The notes under the pieces are model-generated. The model did no database searches, had not been told where the DNA came from, and worked only from the letters and a program-made list of their open reading frames with translations. Shown here in pieces: positions 14,060-22,007 of a stretch of 23,966 nucleotides of DNA. This DNA is from UBA3941 sp002385665 (lineage in GTDB: Bacteria; Bacillota; Clostridia; Caldicoprobacterales; UBA3941). The stretch spans positions 1 to 23,966 of the forward strand of contig JBMNFJ010000014.1 of assembly GCA_050949255.1 (NCBI GenBank), in the 5' to 3' direction. How positions within the stretch are numbered: the stretch's first letter is position 1; the number at the start of each line of letters is the position of its first letter. Both the position numbers and the translations under genes were made by a program.

Positions 14060-15172
14060 GTGGGAATCTTTATTGAGGATTATAATGTATCCGGTGCCGA
14101 TACCGTGGCATTGGAGGATAGTATAATGCAAAAAGGCAAACAAGTGACAGCGGGATCCAAGATATTGGATAACTTCGTTTCCCCATTTAACGCAACGGTG
14201 GTGGACAGACTCTTAGATGGGGGATTTAAGATCTCCGGCAGGACTGTCATGGACGAATTTGGCCTGTTAAAGCTATCACATGATGATAATAATACTCCAA
14301 GCGGGGCCGTAAGGGCTGTATCGGAGGGCATATCTGCCTATGCCCTATGCAACGACCTTTTTGGCAGATATCGAGAGGAAGCCCCCCAATACGATTGCTG
14401 CTATATACATCCCACCTATGGGACCGTATCCAGGTACGGCCTAATCCCCCTGGCTTCGTCTCTGGATCAGATCGGTATAGTATGCAGGGATTTATCACAA
14501 GGCTTCGGGCTGCTCTCCCATCTAGCTGGCAAGGATCCAAAAGACGGTGCCATGTTTCCTGATAGTAAATACTGCTATGGGAAAACGGACGAAAAGATAA
14601 CCCTGGGGATACCCAGATCCGTCATAGAAAAGGCCGATGCGGATACCCGGGAATCCATTATGGATTTCATTAATAAGTTTTCCAGTACAGATATAGACCT
14701 TGAATATTTCGACCTGTACAGTCAGGTAATGTATATCCTGAGTTCCGCCGAAATCAGTAACAACCTAAGCCGCTACGACGGTATAAAGTTCGGATATCGG
14801 GCATCGGGCTATACAGATATTGATGATCTCTATACCAAAACCCGCAGCGAAGGTTTTGGTCTGGATGCAAAGCTAACCGCCATTATGGGGGCTGTGGTCC
14901 TTTCCAAGGATCATTATGGCCCATACTATGAAAAGGCCATGAAAATCCGTCGCCTTATAAAGGAATCCATAAATTTTGATACCTACGACGTCATTGTTCT
15001 ACCCTGCAAAATAAGCGACGACCCCTACGAAAACCTTGCACTTTACTCCCTTGCTCCTCTGGCGGGCCTGCCTTCGGTATCCTTTTCCTATAAGGGGTAT
15101 GGCATTCAGCTTGTCGCGGGTGTAAAGAAGGAGAACTTGCTACTATCTACCTGGGAGGTGTCTATGGCATGA
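14060..15172 (+). CDS. gatA: GatA-like subunit lacking the amidase catalytic triad
   Basis: A 370-residue GatA homologue; normal GatA has about 485. Homology begins at the middle of the usual N-terminal domain and is clear at TAGSKILDNFVSPFNATVV, GRTVMDEFG, PTYGTVSRYGLIPLASSLDQ and LAGLPSVSF. All three residues of the amidase-signature triad are replaced. The Lys of KDN becomes Glu19 (VALEDSI). The cis-Ser of GGSSGGSAAAVAAG becomes Thr79 (NNTPSGAVRAVSEG). The Ser nucleophile ending SDTGGS becomes Arg103 (ALCNDLFGRYREEA). The glutamine-pocket segment EVKRRIMLGTY is also changed (DAKLTAIMGAV). The frame is intact, and the GTG start has AGGAGGG five bases upstream, so this is not a wrong start call. 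The end overlaps gatB in ATGA. It should be unable to release ammonia from glutamine. Confidence 0.88.
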   Translation: MGIFIEDYNVSGADTVALEDSIMQKGKQVTAGSKILDNFVSPFNATVVDRLLDGGFKISGRTVMDEFGLLKLSHDDNNTPSGAVRAVSEGISAYALCNDLFGRYREEAPQYDCCYIHPTYGTVSRYGLIPLASSLDQIGIVCRDLSQGFGLLSHLAGKDPKDGAMFPDSKYCYGKTDEKITLGIPRSVIEKADADTRESIMDFINKFSSTDIDLEYFDLYSQVMYILSSAEISNNLSRYDGIKFGYRASGYTDIDDLYTKTRSEGFGLDAKLTAIMGAVVLSKDHYGPYYEKAMKIRRLIKESINFDTYDVIVLPCKISDDPYENLALYSLAPLAGLPSVSFSYKGYGIQLVAGVKKENLLLSTWEVSMA

Positions 15173-16605
15173 AATATGAAACAATAATGGGTTTGGAGGT
15201 CCATGTGGAATTGGCGACAAAATCCAAACTATTCTGCGCCTGTTCTACAGAATTCGGATCTGATGTCAATGAGAACGTGTGCCCGGTATGTGCAGGGATG
15301 CCCGGTACATCCCCCATGGTAAACAGGAAGGCCATTGAACTGGCTATAACCGCCGGGCTTTTGACCAATAGTGAAATCTCCCCCAGGATAACCTTTGATA
15401 AGAAGAACTACTTTTATCCCGATCTGCCAGCGGGTTACCAGCTTACCCAGCTCTTCGCTCCCATATGTAAAAACGGCTGGGTGGAAATAGAGACAGATGC
15501 GGGTAAGAAGAAAATTAATCTGGTCCAGATCCATCTCGAAGAGGATGCAGGAAAGCTGATTCATGACGACTGGATGGACACGACTCTGATCGACTTTAAC
15601 CGGGCATCGGTTCCCCTTATAGAGATTGTAACGAGGCCGGATTTCCGCTCTGCGGAAGAGGTAGTTGCTTTCCTGGAAAAGCTCCGCTCTCTCCTCAGCT
15701 TCGCAGACGTATCCGACTGCAAGATGCAGGAGGGCTCTATGCGATGCGACATTAACCTTTCCGTTCGTGAAAAGGGCTCAGATAAGCTGGGAACCAGGAC
15801 CGAGATCAAGAATATGAATTCGTTAAAGGCCATTGCCGCTGCCATATCCTATGAATCGCAGAGGCATATAGATGCCCTTGAAACAGGAGAAGAAGTCTTG
15901 GTACAGGAAACCCGCAGGTGGGACGATAGTATAGGTGCTACCTTTTCCATGCGCGGGAAAGAGGATGCCACCGACTATCGATATTGCCCCGATCCCGATA
16001 TTATGCCGGTTTTCATAGATGATGAATGGATAGACGCTGTTCGATCCAATCTACCTGAAACGGCACAGGATAAGTTCATAAGATTGACCCAGAAGCTTGG
16101 CTTGCCTGAATATGACAGCGAAATAATCACAAGGAGTAAAAACCTGTCGACTATCTTCGATGAGACCTTGCAATACTACAATAATCCCAAGGAAGTAGCC
16201 AACTGGATTATAGTTGAGCTGCTCAGCATAGCCAAGGGTGACAATAAGGGCGAGGATGATGTAAGGATTGACTGCCAAAAGTTTGCAAAGCTTATAGAGC
16301 TGGTAGATGGCAGAACCATCAATCGCAATGTGGGTAAAAAAATACTCTCCCTTATTCTGGAGGAGGGTATCGACCCAGTGGAGTATGTAGAGAAGAACAA
16401 GCTGGGAATGATCAACGATACAAGCCTTATCAGCAGCACCATACAGGAAGTTCTGTCGGAAAACCCCAAGGCCCTTGAGGAATATAAGGCCGGGAGCAAA
16501 AAAGTACATGGTTTTTTCGTTGGTCAAATCATGAGGAAGCTAGGGGGAAAGGCAAATCCCCAGATAATCAACAAGCTCCTAACGGAAGCATTAAAAGAGA
16601 TTTAA
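15169..16605 (+). CDS. gatB: Asp-tRNA(Asn)/Glu-tRNA(Gln) amidotransferase subunit B
   Basis: A 478-residue GatB of normal length. GatB binds the misacylated tRNA, phosphorylates the side-chain carboxylate with ATP and adds ammonia. The catalytic cradle domain (about 1-290) has GLEVHVELATKSKLFC, a zinc site of Cys23, Cys25, Cys38 and Cys41, KNYFYPDLPAGYQ, HLEEDAGKLIHD, QEGSMRCDINLS and DYRYCPDPD. Helical and YqeY-type tail domains (about 295-478) bind the tRNA elbow. The motifs look complete, unlike its GatA partner. One small deviation is DFNRASVPLIEIV, where Gly is usual before VPL. The ATG overlaps the gatA stop by four bases, and a strong terminator follows. Confidence 0.96.
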   Translation: MKYETIMGLEVHVELATKSKLFCACSTEFGSDVNENVCPVCAGMPGTSPMVNRKAIELAITAGLLTNSEISPRITFDKKNYFYPDLPAGYQLTQLFAPICKNGWVEIETDAGKKKINLVQIHLEEDAGKLIHDDWMDTTLIDFNRASVPLIEIVTRPDFRSAEEVVAFLEKLRSLLSFADVSDCKMQEGSMRCDINLSVREKGSDKLGTRTEIKNMNSLKAIAAAISYESQRHIDALETGEEVLVQETRRWDDSIGATFSMRGKEDATDYRYCPDPDIMPVFIDDEWIDAVRSNLPETAQDKFIRLTQKLGLPEYDSEIITRSKNLSTIFDETLQYYNNPKEVANWIIVELLSIAKGDNKGEDDVRIDCQKFAKLIELVDGRTINRNVGKKILSLILEEGIDPVEYVEKNKLGMINDTSLISSTIQEVLSENPKALEEYKAGSKKVHGFFVGQIMRKLGGKANPQIINKLLTEALKEI

Positions 16606-16616
16606 GTATAAAACCA

Positions 16617-16647
16617 GGGGCGAATGTATTAAACATCGCCCCTTTTT
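16617..16647 (+). terminator. terminator of the aspS-gatCAB operon
   Basis: GGGGCGA (16617-16623) pairs with TCGCCCC (16636-16642), followed by five T. It lies 12 bases after the gatB stop. Read from the other strand the stem is the same but lacks a good T run, so it mainly serves the plus-strand operon. Confidence 0.88.
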
Positions 16648-16682
16648 CATGTTATATAGTCAATATCCGGCATATCTCTCTA

Positions 16683-17231
16683 TTAATCGCTTACCAGCCT
16701 GACCAAGGCCGGTTCATCTTCCAGTATTTCGCTGAATCTGCCTATATCGGGATTGTCAAAGAAGTTATCTGCCACATCATCGTTGGCCGTAGATACCTCA
16801 CCCACTATGGCGTAATCGCTGTGTGCCCAGAAGGAATGCCTTATCCCCCGGGTCATGGTTATCCTCTCCCCCGCTTTCAGATAGATGGGCTCATTGGCTG
16901 AAATGTCCCTTTCCTCACCGTTGATCTGTAGCCTTACTGTCTCATCTTGGGATGATATCTCTATCGCCAATACTCCCCACCTGCAGATAATATCCTCCTT
17001 CTTCTTTGCATGGTAATGGGTGGGTGTAACCTGATCCTTTTTGACATACATGATTTTCTCGCAGTACTCCGGCTGCTCGGCTAAATTAACCAAAACAAGA
17101 CCAATGCGGTCAAAGTCTCCAAGCCCGAAGTCCGTCACATCCCATCTTGGGTTTGGCGGAAGAATCCAGTGGTGTCTTTCAAAGGCCTTGCTGGCTTCCC
17201 TGATAGCAGCATTAATTTGAGAACGTTTCAT
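16683..17231 (-). CDS. D-lyxose ketol-isomerase-family cupin sugar isomerase
   Basis: A 182-residue cupin-fold protein like D-lyxose isomerase (B. subtilis YdaE type, about 167 residues), which interconverts D-lyxose and D-xylulose, or D-mannose and D-fructose, using a divalent metal. Likely metal ligands are His72 and His74 (PTHYHAKKKEDII), Glu79 and His132 (GIRHSFWAHSD). The ending VGEVSTANDDVADNFF is also typical. The usual RGGG after EDII is here CRWGV, a small deviation. I chose the ATG at 17231 (MKRSQIN) because GGGGGA lies nine bases upstream; the ATG at 17240 is too close. It lies downstream of a hairpin terminator and so may have its own promoter. Confidence 0.82.
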   Translation of the reverse strand: MKRSQINAAIREASKAFERHHWILPPNPRWDVTDFGLGDFDRIGLVLVNLAEQPEYCEKIMYVKKDQVTPTHYHAKKKEDIICRWGVLAIEISSQDETVRLQINGEERDISANEPIYLKAGERITMTRGIRHSFWAHSDYAIVGEVSTANDDVADNFFDNPDIGRFSEILEDEPALVRLVSD

Positions 17232-17300
17232 AATACCCATTCCCCCTATCAGCTAGTTTAGTTTGTATCTATAATCGATAAAGTTAAATTAACATAAAGA

Positions 17301-17334
17301 ATCCAGTATTGGACTCAAAGGCCCAATACTGGAT
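17301..17334 (-). terminator. strong hairpin between 17350-18198 and the isomerase gene
   Basis: ATCCAGTATTGG (17301-17312) is perfectly complementary to CCAATACTGGAT (17323-17334), a 12-bp stem with a 10-base loop. On the minus strand it follows the gene ending at 17350. Its tail TCTTTATGTT is only moderately T-rich, so partial termination or RNA end protection is also possible. Confidence 0.65.
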
Positions 17335-17349
17335 AGCATTCTATAGCAG

Positions 17350-18198
17350 TTATTTCATTATGTCTGTCTTTTTGGGGCTGCTCCGTCCCTCTAAATCCGG
17401 TCGACGGGATTCCAGCGCTGCCAAGGAAATCTCTATATCTTCCCTGGCCTCATCCGGTGTTAGGCAGCCAACGGTAACCATATCACAGGGCCTGATGGTA
17501 TGCCAGGAGAAGGTCAAGCCTACAAAGGGGCTAACTCGGCCTGCAGCCATGGGCTTTATAGTCATAACGGGTTTTTTTGCATCCCAGATGACTTTGTGGA
17601 TGTATTCAACCTCTACCTGCATCAAAAAGCCCATGCAGTTATAGATCTGTATATAGGTTTCAACATCATAATTATTGAGATCGGAGTATACGACCAGCTC
17701 GGGCATATGAGCGGAAAGGCCCGGTACCATATCATGATCTCTGATCATGGCCAAATAATCCGGAAGTCTGTCTATGATCTTCTTATTCTTATTAACTAGT
17801 TCCTCTACTGAGCTGTGATGGGGAAGACAAAAAGTAGCTCCCAGCTTTTTGCTCGCCGCAATAGTTTTTTCAGCCTCAGCCCTGGCCTCCGGTGAATTAT
17901 CTACATTGATGATGGGAGTATCAATGATAATCATACCCCTACCCGTCCTGTCTTCGGCATTCCTCACAGCATTTACCAACATGGGGTTGCCATTAAACGG
18001 GCCCATTATTGTATCGACACCAGATTCCAAAAAGACCTCCAACATATTCGCGATCTTTTCGGGGGTGTCATGGTTTTGTCTGATAAAGTTGTCGGCAGCA
18101 ACGGTCGTATGGCTATACCCCAGTATCCAGTTGGTTCCAATAATCATTCTGGACAGGGATACACCGCCTACCTCTGTTCGGGGAAATTGTTTTGTCAT
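17350..18198 (-). CDS. conserved protein of unknown function, probable TIM-barrel fold
   Basis: I do not recognise a named family for this 282-residue soluble protein. Alternating hydrophobic strands and helices suggest an alpha/beta barrel of the aldo-keto reductase or xylose-isomerase-like kind: RMIIGTNWILGYSH, GVDTIMGPF, GMIIIDTPI, CLPHHSS, VPGLSAHMPELVVYSD and KPVMTIKPMAAGRVSP. Two His pairs (Ser-His at 29, HH at 127-128) and the Asp/Glu residues near strand ends could form a metal or sugar site, but this is inference. GGAGG lies close before the ATG. It sits between a sugar isomerase gene and a URO-D-family gene on the same strand, with its own promoter. Confidence 0.7.
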   Translation of the reverse strand: MTKQFPRTEVGGVSLSRMIIGTNWILGYSHTTVAADNFIRQNHDTPEKIANMLEVFLESGVDTIMGPFNGNPMLVNAVRNAEDRTGRGMIIIDTPIINVDNSPEARAEAEKTIAASKKLGATFCLPHHSSVEELVNKNKKIIDRLPDYLAMIRDHDMVPGLSAHMPELVVYSDLNNYDVETYIQIYNCMGFLMQVEVEYIHKVIWDAKKPVMTIKPMAAGRVSPFVGLTFSWHTIRPCDMVTVGCLTPDEAREDIEISLAALESRRPDLEGRSSPKKTDIMK

Positions 18199-18267
18199 GG
18201 ATTTTCCTCCTATATAGATATTTATTTTATTTAAGTGTAGTAGTGATACCTACTGCAAAAACTATAT

Positions 18268-18295
18268 ACTATAATAAACCTGTATTATTTGTAAA
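18268..18295 (-). promoter_or_regulatory. promoter of the gene at 17350-18198
   Basis: On the minus strand TTTACA (18295-18290), 16 bases, then TATAGT (18273-18268), about 70 bases before the ATG. The rest of the 187-base gap to the next gene shows no other feature. Confidence 0.45.
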
Positions 18296-18385
18296 AATGG
18301 TTTGCCCCGGGCATCTTTCAATGGTATCGGAGGCTACCCTTCTATAGGTTAGGGACCGGATAATGCTTTAGAGCCTGATTAAAGA

Positions 18386-19348
18386 TTATGAAAAAAACAG
18401 GCTGTATTTCTCAAGTGAGCTGCAGATAGCCTCGATATTCTCCAAAGGTACATCAGGGGCACACTCAGCAAGCAGCATAAGGCCACCCTCCGGTGATCCC
18501 AATTTTTCTACGGCTTCCCTTATATGATCGTCAATATCTTCAGGTGTGCAGAATGGGAACATCTGGCGATCCAGGTCCAGGTTCACACACACCTTGCCCT
18601 TACAGGTCTTCACCAGATTGTCCAGACCATTTGCCCGAAATTGGGGATTGATGATATTAACCCCGCATTCAATCAGATCCGGGATAATGGGATATATTTG
18701 CCCATCGCTGTGCATATACACATACCTACCGTGGTCATGGGTATATTGATACATCTTCATATAACATGGCTTTAAATACTTCCGCCATTTATCCGGACTT
18801 ATGGGGAGGCTGTCCTGCATACCAAGATCATCGCCAAAATACAGGACCTTCGACTTGTTGTTTTCGAGTATTATCTTTAATTGTCGCATGTTATACTCAA
18901 GCACAATATCGATCAACAGCTGTAGTTCGGGCGGCTCCTCTGCAAAATCAATCATAAGCTCTTCAAAACCTCGCAGATCCGCCAATCTCAAATACATAAA
19001 CCCATGGGGAAGACCGGCATCTTCTTCCGGGGCCTTTAACTGCCTTACCGCTCCCCTGGTGGGGACCGGATGATGGGTTACAATGGCTTCCATACCATCG
19101 TGGATATTGCTCCATACACATCCCCAAACATCTATATGTTCCCCTTCATGGTAGGTTTCGGGCTTTATGTTATGCTTATAACTGCCCTTTACATATCCCC
19201 TGAAGATAGTAGGGTATCTGATTACGATCTCCTCAAGGGCCTCGCCGTATTTGGCCCATGTGGCGGGCAACAGGGACACCTCAGTGGGAATTCTACTGGG
19301 GTATTCATATTTCATGGCCTTGAAATAATCCTGCTCATAGGAATTCAT
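18386..19348 (-). CDS. uroporphyrinogen decarboxylase (URO-D) family protein
   Basis: A 320-residue barrel protein of the URO-D/MtaA superfamily, which includes heme-pathway decarboxylases and methylcobamide:thiol methyltransferases. Family features are YFGDDLGMQDSLPISPDKWR (about 170-189), YMHSDGQIYPIIPDLIECGV (211-230) and VNIINP. The zinc site of the corrinoid methyltransferases is normally H-x-C; here it is His213-Ser-Asp215, so zinc-thiol chemistry is unlikely. Neither heme nor corrinoid genes are nearby. Neighbours suggest a sugar or small-molecule role. I chose the ATG at 19348 because GGGGAGGG lies seven bases upstream. The longer frame to 19420 would run through the operator at 19409-19426. 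Confidence 0.85.
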   Translation of the reverse strand: MNSYEQDYFKAMKYEYPSRIPTEVSLLPATWAKYGEALEEIVIRYPTIFRGYVKGSYKHNIKPETYHEGEHIDVWGCVWSNIHDGMEAIVTHHPVPTRGAVRQLKAPEEDAGLPHGFMYLRLADLRGFEELMIDFAEEPPELQLLIDIVLEYNMRQLKIILENNKSKVLYFGDDLGMQDSLPISPDKWRKYLKPCYMKMYQYTHDHGRYVYMHSDGQIYPIIPDLIECGVNIINPQFRANGLDNLVKTCKGKVCVNLDLDRQMFPFCTPEDIDDHIREAVEKLGSPEGGLMLLAECAPDVPLENIEAICSSLEKYSLFFS

Positions 19349-19408
19349 AGTGACCCTCCCCTTACTATGTTCCCAAAATGCTATGAAAGTCGAAGTGCCA
19401 GCGATAAA

Positions 19409-19426
19409 ATAGGGATACATCCCTAT
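19409..19426. promoter_or_regulatory. 18-bp palindromic operator upstream of the URO-D-family gene
   Basis: ATAGGGAT-AC-ATCCCTAT is a perfect inverted repeat with 8-base arms. It lies about 20 bases downstream of the predicted transcription start and 60 bases before the ATG, a classic repressor position. The regulator is not in the window. Confidence 0.6.
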
Positions 19427-19451
19427 AAAAGTGGCCAGTATCCCCTATTTA

Positions 19452-19480
19452 TTTATATAGTGTAATTTCTTATCCTTCAA
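19452..19480 (-). promoter_or_regulatory. promoter of the URO-D-family gene
   Basis: On the minus strand TTGAAG (19480-19475), 17 bases, then TATAAA (19457-19452). Transcription would start near 19445, just upstream of the palindromic operator. The wider gap 19349-19681 holds this promoter, the operator and the hppA terminator, and no gene. Confidence 0.6.
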
Positions 19481-19588
19481 CAATATCCTAACAAGCAGCA
19501 ACCGGTTTGTCAATATACTCTTACACAGGATAATGATTATATTCACACAGATAAAAACACCATTAAGGTCACCATAAAAAGCTTATAA

Positions 19589-19628
19589 TAAAAAAGGCTG
19601 CAAAAACTCCTGGGGAGCCTTTACAGCC
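19589..19628 (-). terminator. terminator of the membrane pyrophosphatase gene
   Basis: On the minus strand GGCTG (19628-19624) pairs with CAGCC (19600-19596) through a longer stem with an inner CTCC/GGAG helix, followed by TTTTTT. It lies about 55 bases after the hppA stop. Confidence 0.8.
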
Positions 19629-19681
19629 ATCTATTTCATTATACAACCTAATGCACATTTTATATGCGTACTAGCCGCTCC

Positions 19682-21874
19682 TTATTTAACTAAAAGGGAA
19701 ACTAAATTAAAGGCATTCATAACCGGTAGCATAACAACTGCAGCAGTTGCCATCATCTTGATCATGATGTCCTGGTTGGGACCGACTACATCCTTGTATC
19801 CGTCACCAACGGTATCACCGATGATGCTGGCGTTATGAATCTCATTAAAGCCGTCCTCACCATACTCTTCAACCAACTGAGCTTGTAGGGATTTTACATA
19901 CTTCTTGGCATTATCCCATGTACCGCCACTGTTTGCAGTTGACATTGCCATTACACAACTGTCCAGGATGGTACCCAACAGAAAACCGCCGACAAATATG
20001 GGTCCAAAGACGAAACCACCGACAATTGGTGCCAGCAGGGATACCAGAACCGGCTTCTTCATCTCAGCGATACCGCTTCTTGTACATATATCAATACAAG
20101 CATTGTAATCCGGCTTCATTTCACCGGTCAGAATACCAGGATTCTCCCGCATCTGCCTGCGTACCTCGTCCACCATCTGTTCTGCGTTACGACATACCGA
20201 GTTGAGCATTACACCGGAGAGCCAATGCATAAGACCTACGCCAAAGAATGCGCCTCCAAGGGCTAGATAGTTGAGAATATTCAATTCTCCACCAGCATCA
20301 CCGCCGCTGGCAAAGGACATCATCATGGAGAGTGCTGCCAGAACACCGGATCCAATAGCAAAGCCCTTACCAATGGCTGCAGTGGTGTTACCCTGGGAGT
20401 CCAAGCTGTCGGTAATCTCCCGAACTTCACTATCCAGCTGGGACATCTCCGCAATACCCCCGGCATTGTCGGAAATTGGACCATAGGTATCTACTGTAAC
20501 AGTGGCTACAACGAATGAAAGCATGCCAACTGCCGCCATAGCCGATCCATAGAGCCCTGAGAAAAAGCTTGAGATTATGATACCGCCGCCCAAAGTAACA
20601 CAAGCAGGCAGACAGCTCCTCCAGCCGGTGCTGGTCCCGCCGATAATAACCAGAGCTGCACCTTCCTTAGCCAAACTGGCAACATTTCTTGTCTCCTTAT
20701 ATTTCTCACTTGTATATACTTCCGCAATAATACCCAGTAAAATACCTGCAATGATTCCCACTATGGCACTTAACCATGGGGATATCCAGCCAAAACGGAA
20801 ACCTACACCCGTATAATCAAAACCGGCAAAGAAATAATAGCTTAGCACGAGGGTAGCAACAGCTATAATAGCCGCCGAACTCCATAGGGAGATGTTAAGC
20901 TCCCTGCTTAAATTATTGCTTGGCTTTCTCAAAAGCACATAGGCAACACCCAAAACGCAAGCGAGTAAGCCGACACCAAAGAATGCAAAGGGATATTGCA
21001 TCATACGAGTAATCAACTCAGTACTGATGGGGGTTTTTGAATTAATAGCAGCGGTGTGGATAGCAGTGGGCAATACTGAGGATGCTACAACGGAGCCAAT
21101 GGTACTCTCCAGTAAGTCGGAACCATTGCCGTTTACGTCACCAACGTTGTCCCCAACACAGTCAGCTATAACCGCTGGGTTTCGTGGGTCGTCTTCCGGT
21201 AGCCCCAGCTCGGTTTTTCCTACCAAATCCGCACCCATATCCGCGCCCTTGGTATAAATACCGCCACCAAGTCGATTGAATACAGCGATTGAAGAGCAAC
21301 CCAGAGAATAACATGCCAGGACCTGGGGGAAAACTACAAACTTAAGTCCAACCCAGCTGGTCACCTCGACAAGGTTTTCTAAGTCGCTGTACTGCATCAT
21401 AATACCAACAATTAAGTACAATGTAAGAAGCCCCAACATAGCAAACCCACCAACCGACAGGCCCATTACTGAGCCGCCTCGGAAAGCAACGTTTAGCGCC
21501 TTCCCCAAGGTTGATGGATCTTTTCTTTCTACGCCCAAACGAGCTTCATTGGCAACGCGTTCATTGTATATGACCGCAGCTTTCATACCTACCAATCCGG
21601 CAAAGGCACTCATAGCAGCACCAAGTAAGAAAGACAATCCAGCCCAAGGCGTAAATATGACACCAAATAATACCGCTATTCCAACGATGACTGGGGTACT
21701 AATGGCAAACTCTCTTTTTAAAAAGGCATCTGCACCTTCCCTTATGGCCCCTGCAATGTCCTGCATTACAAGTGTCCCATGCTCCATTTTAGTTCCCTTT
21801 TGGAAATTATAGAAGGCATAGATTAGAGAGACAATAGCCCCCAAACCCATAAGATAAACCGTAATTGATACCAT
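19682..21874 (-). CDS. hppA: membrane-bound ion-pumping pyrophosphatase, divergent type
   Basis: A 730-residue membrane pyrophosphatase with about 16 helices; it splits pyrophosphate and pumps H+ or Na+ out of the cytoplasm. The substrate loops are recognisable: DMGADLVGK (about 212-220), PEDDPRNPAVIAD, VGDNVGD, TVDTYGPISDNAGGIAEMS and GDTVGDGYKD. Ala at 499-500 in GNTTAAIGKG fits the K+-dependent class. Several positions differ from the usual family text: ADNVGDN reads ADCVGDN, CAGMGADLFES reads VNGNGSDLLES, and KDTSGPALN reads KDVVGPNQD. The semi-conserved Glu of the ion gate is kept (Glu256). I chose the ATG at 21874 because AGGAGG lies ten bases upstream; the longer frame runs over the promoter. 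Confidence 0.93.
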   Translation of the reverse strand: MVSITVYLMGLGAIVSLIYAFYNFQKGTKMEHGTLVMQDIAGAIREGADAFLKREFAISTPVIVGIAVLFGVIFTPWAGLSFLLGAAMSAFAGLVGMKAAVIYNERVANEARLGVERKDPSTLGKALNVAFRGGSVMGLSVGGFAMLGLLTLYLIVGIMMQYSDLENLVEVTSWVGLKFVVFPQVLACYSLGCSSIAVFNRLGGGIYTKGADMGADLVGKTELGLPEDDPRNPAVIADCVGDNVGDVNGNGSDLLESTIGSVVASSVLPTAIHTAAINSKTPISTELITRMMQYPFAFFGVGLLACVLGVAYVLLRKPSNNLSRELNISLWSSAAIIAVATLVLSYYFFAGFDYTGVGFRFGWISPWLSAIVGIIAGILLGIIAEVYTSEKYKETRNVASLAKEGAALVIIGGTSTGWRSCLPACVTLGGGIIISSFFSGLYGSAMAAVGMLSFVVATVTVDTYGPISDNAGGIAEMSQLDSEVREITDSLDSQGNTTAAIGKGFAIGSGVLAALSMMMSFASGGDAGGELNILNYLALGGAFFGVGLMHWLSGVMLNSVCRNAEQMVDEVRRQMRENPGILTGEMKPDYNACIDICTRSGIAEMKKPVLVSLLAPIVGGFVFGPIFVGGFLLGTILDSCVMAMSTANSGGTWDNAKKYVKSLQAQLVEEYGEDGFNEIHNASIIGDTVGDGYKDVVGPNQDIMIKMMATAAVVMLPVMNAFNLVSLLVK

Positions 21875-21920
21875 TGAAAAACGTCCTCCTAGATCGACTA
21901 TATTTTTACCCACGAGGTCT

Positions 21921-21949
21921 ATTATATCAACGATATAGATAAAAGGCAA
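21921..21949 (-). promoter_or_regulatory. promoter of hppA
   Basis: On the minus strand TTGCCT (21949-21944), 17 bases, then a perfect TATAAT (21926-21921) with a TGA extension. The leader is about 40 bases and ends in the AGGAGG of the ATG at 21874. Confidence 0.65.
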
Positions 21950-22007
21950 CAAAAATTATAATGGTATATATGCCTAAAATATACCATAGAATAGGCTTTT
22001 TCTCCAA

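Noticed and set aside
14060..15172. The short GatA as a wrong start call or frameshift
   Set aside because: A strong AGGAGGG lies directly before the GTG, the upstream bases belong to gatC, and the internal triad losses lie in gapless, well-aligned blocks.
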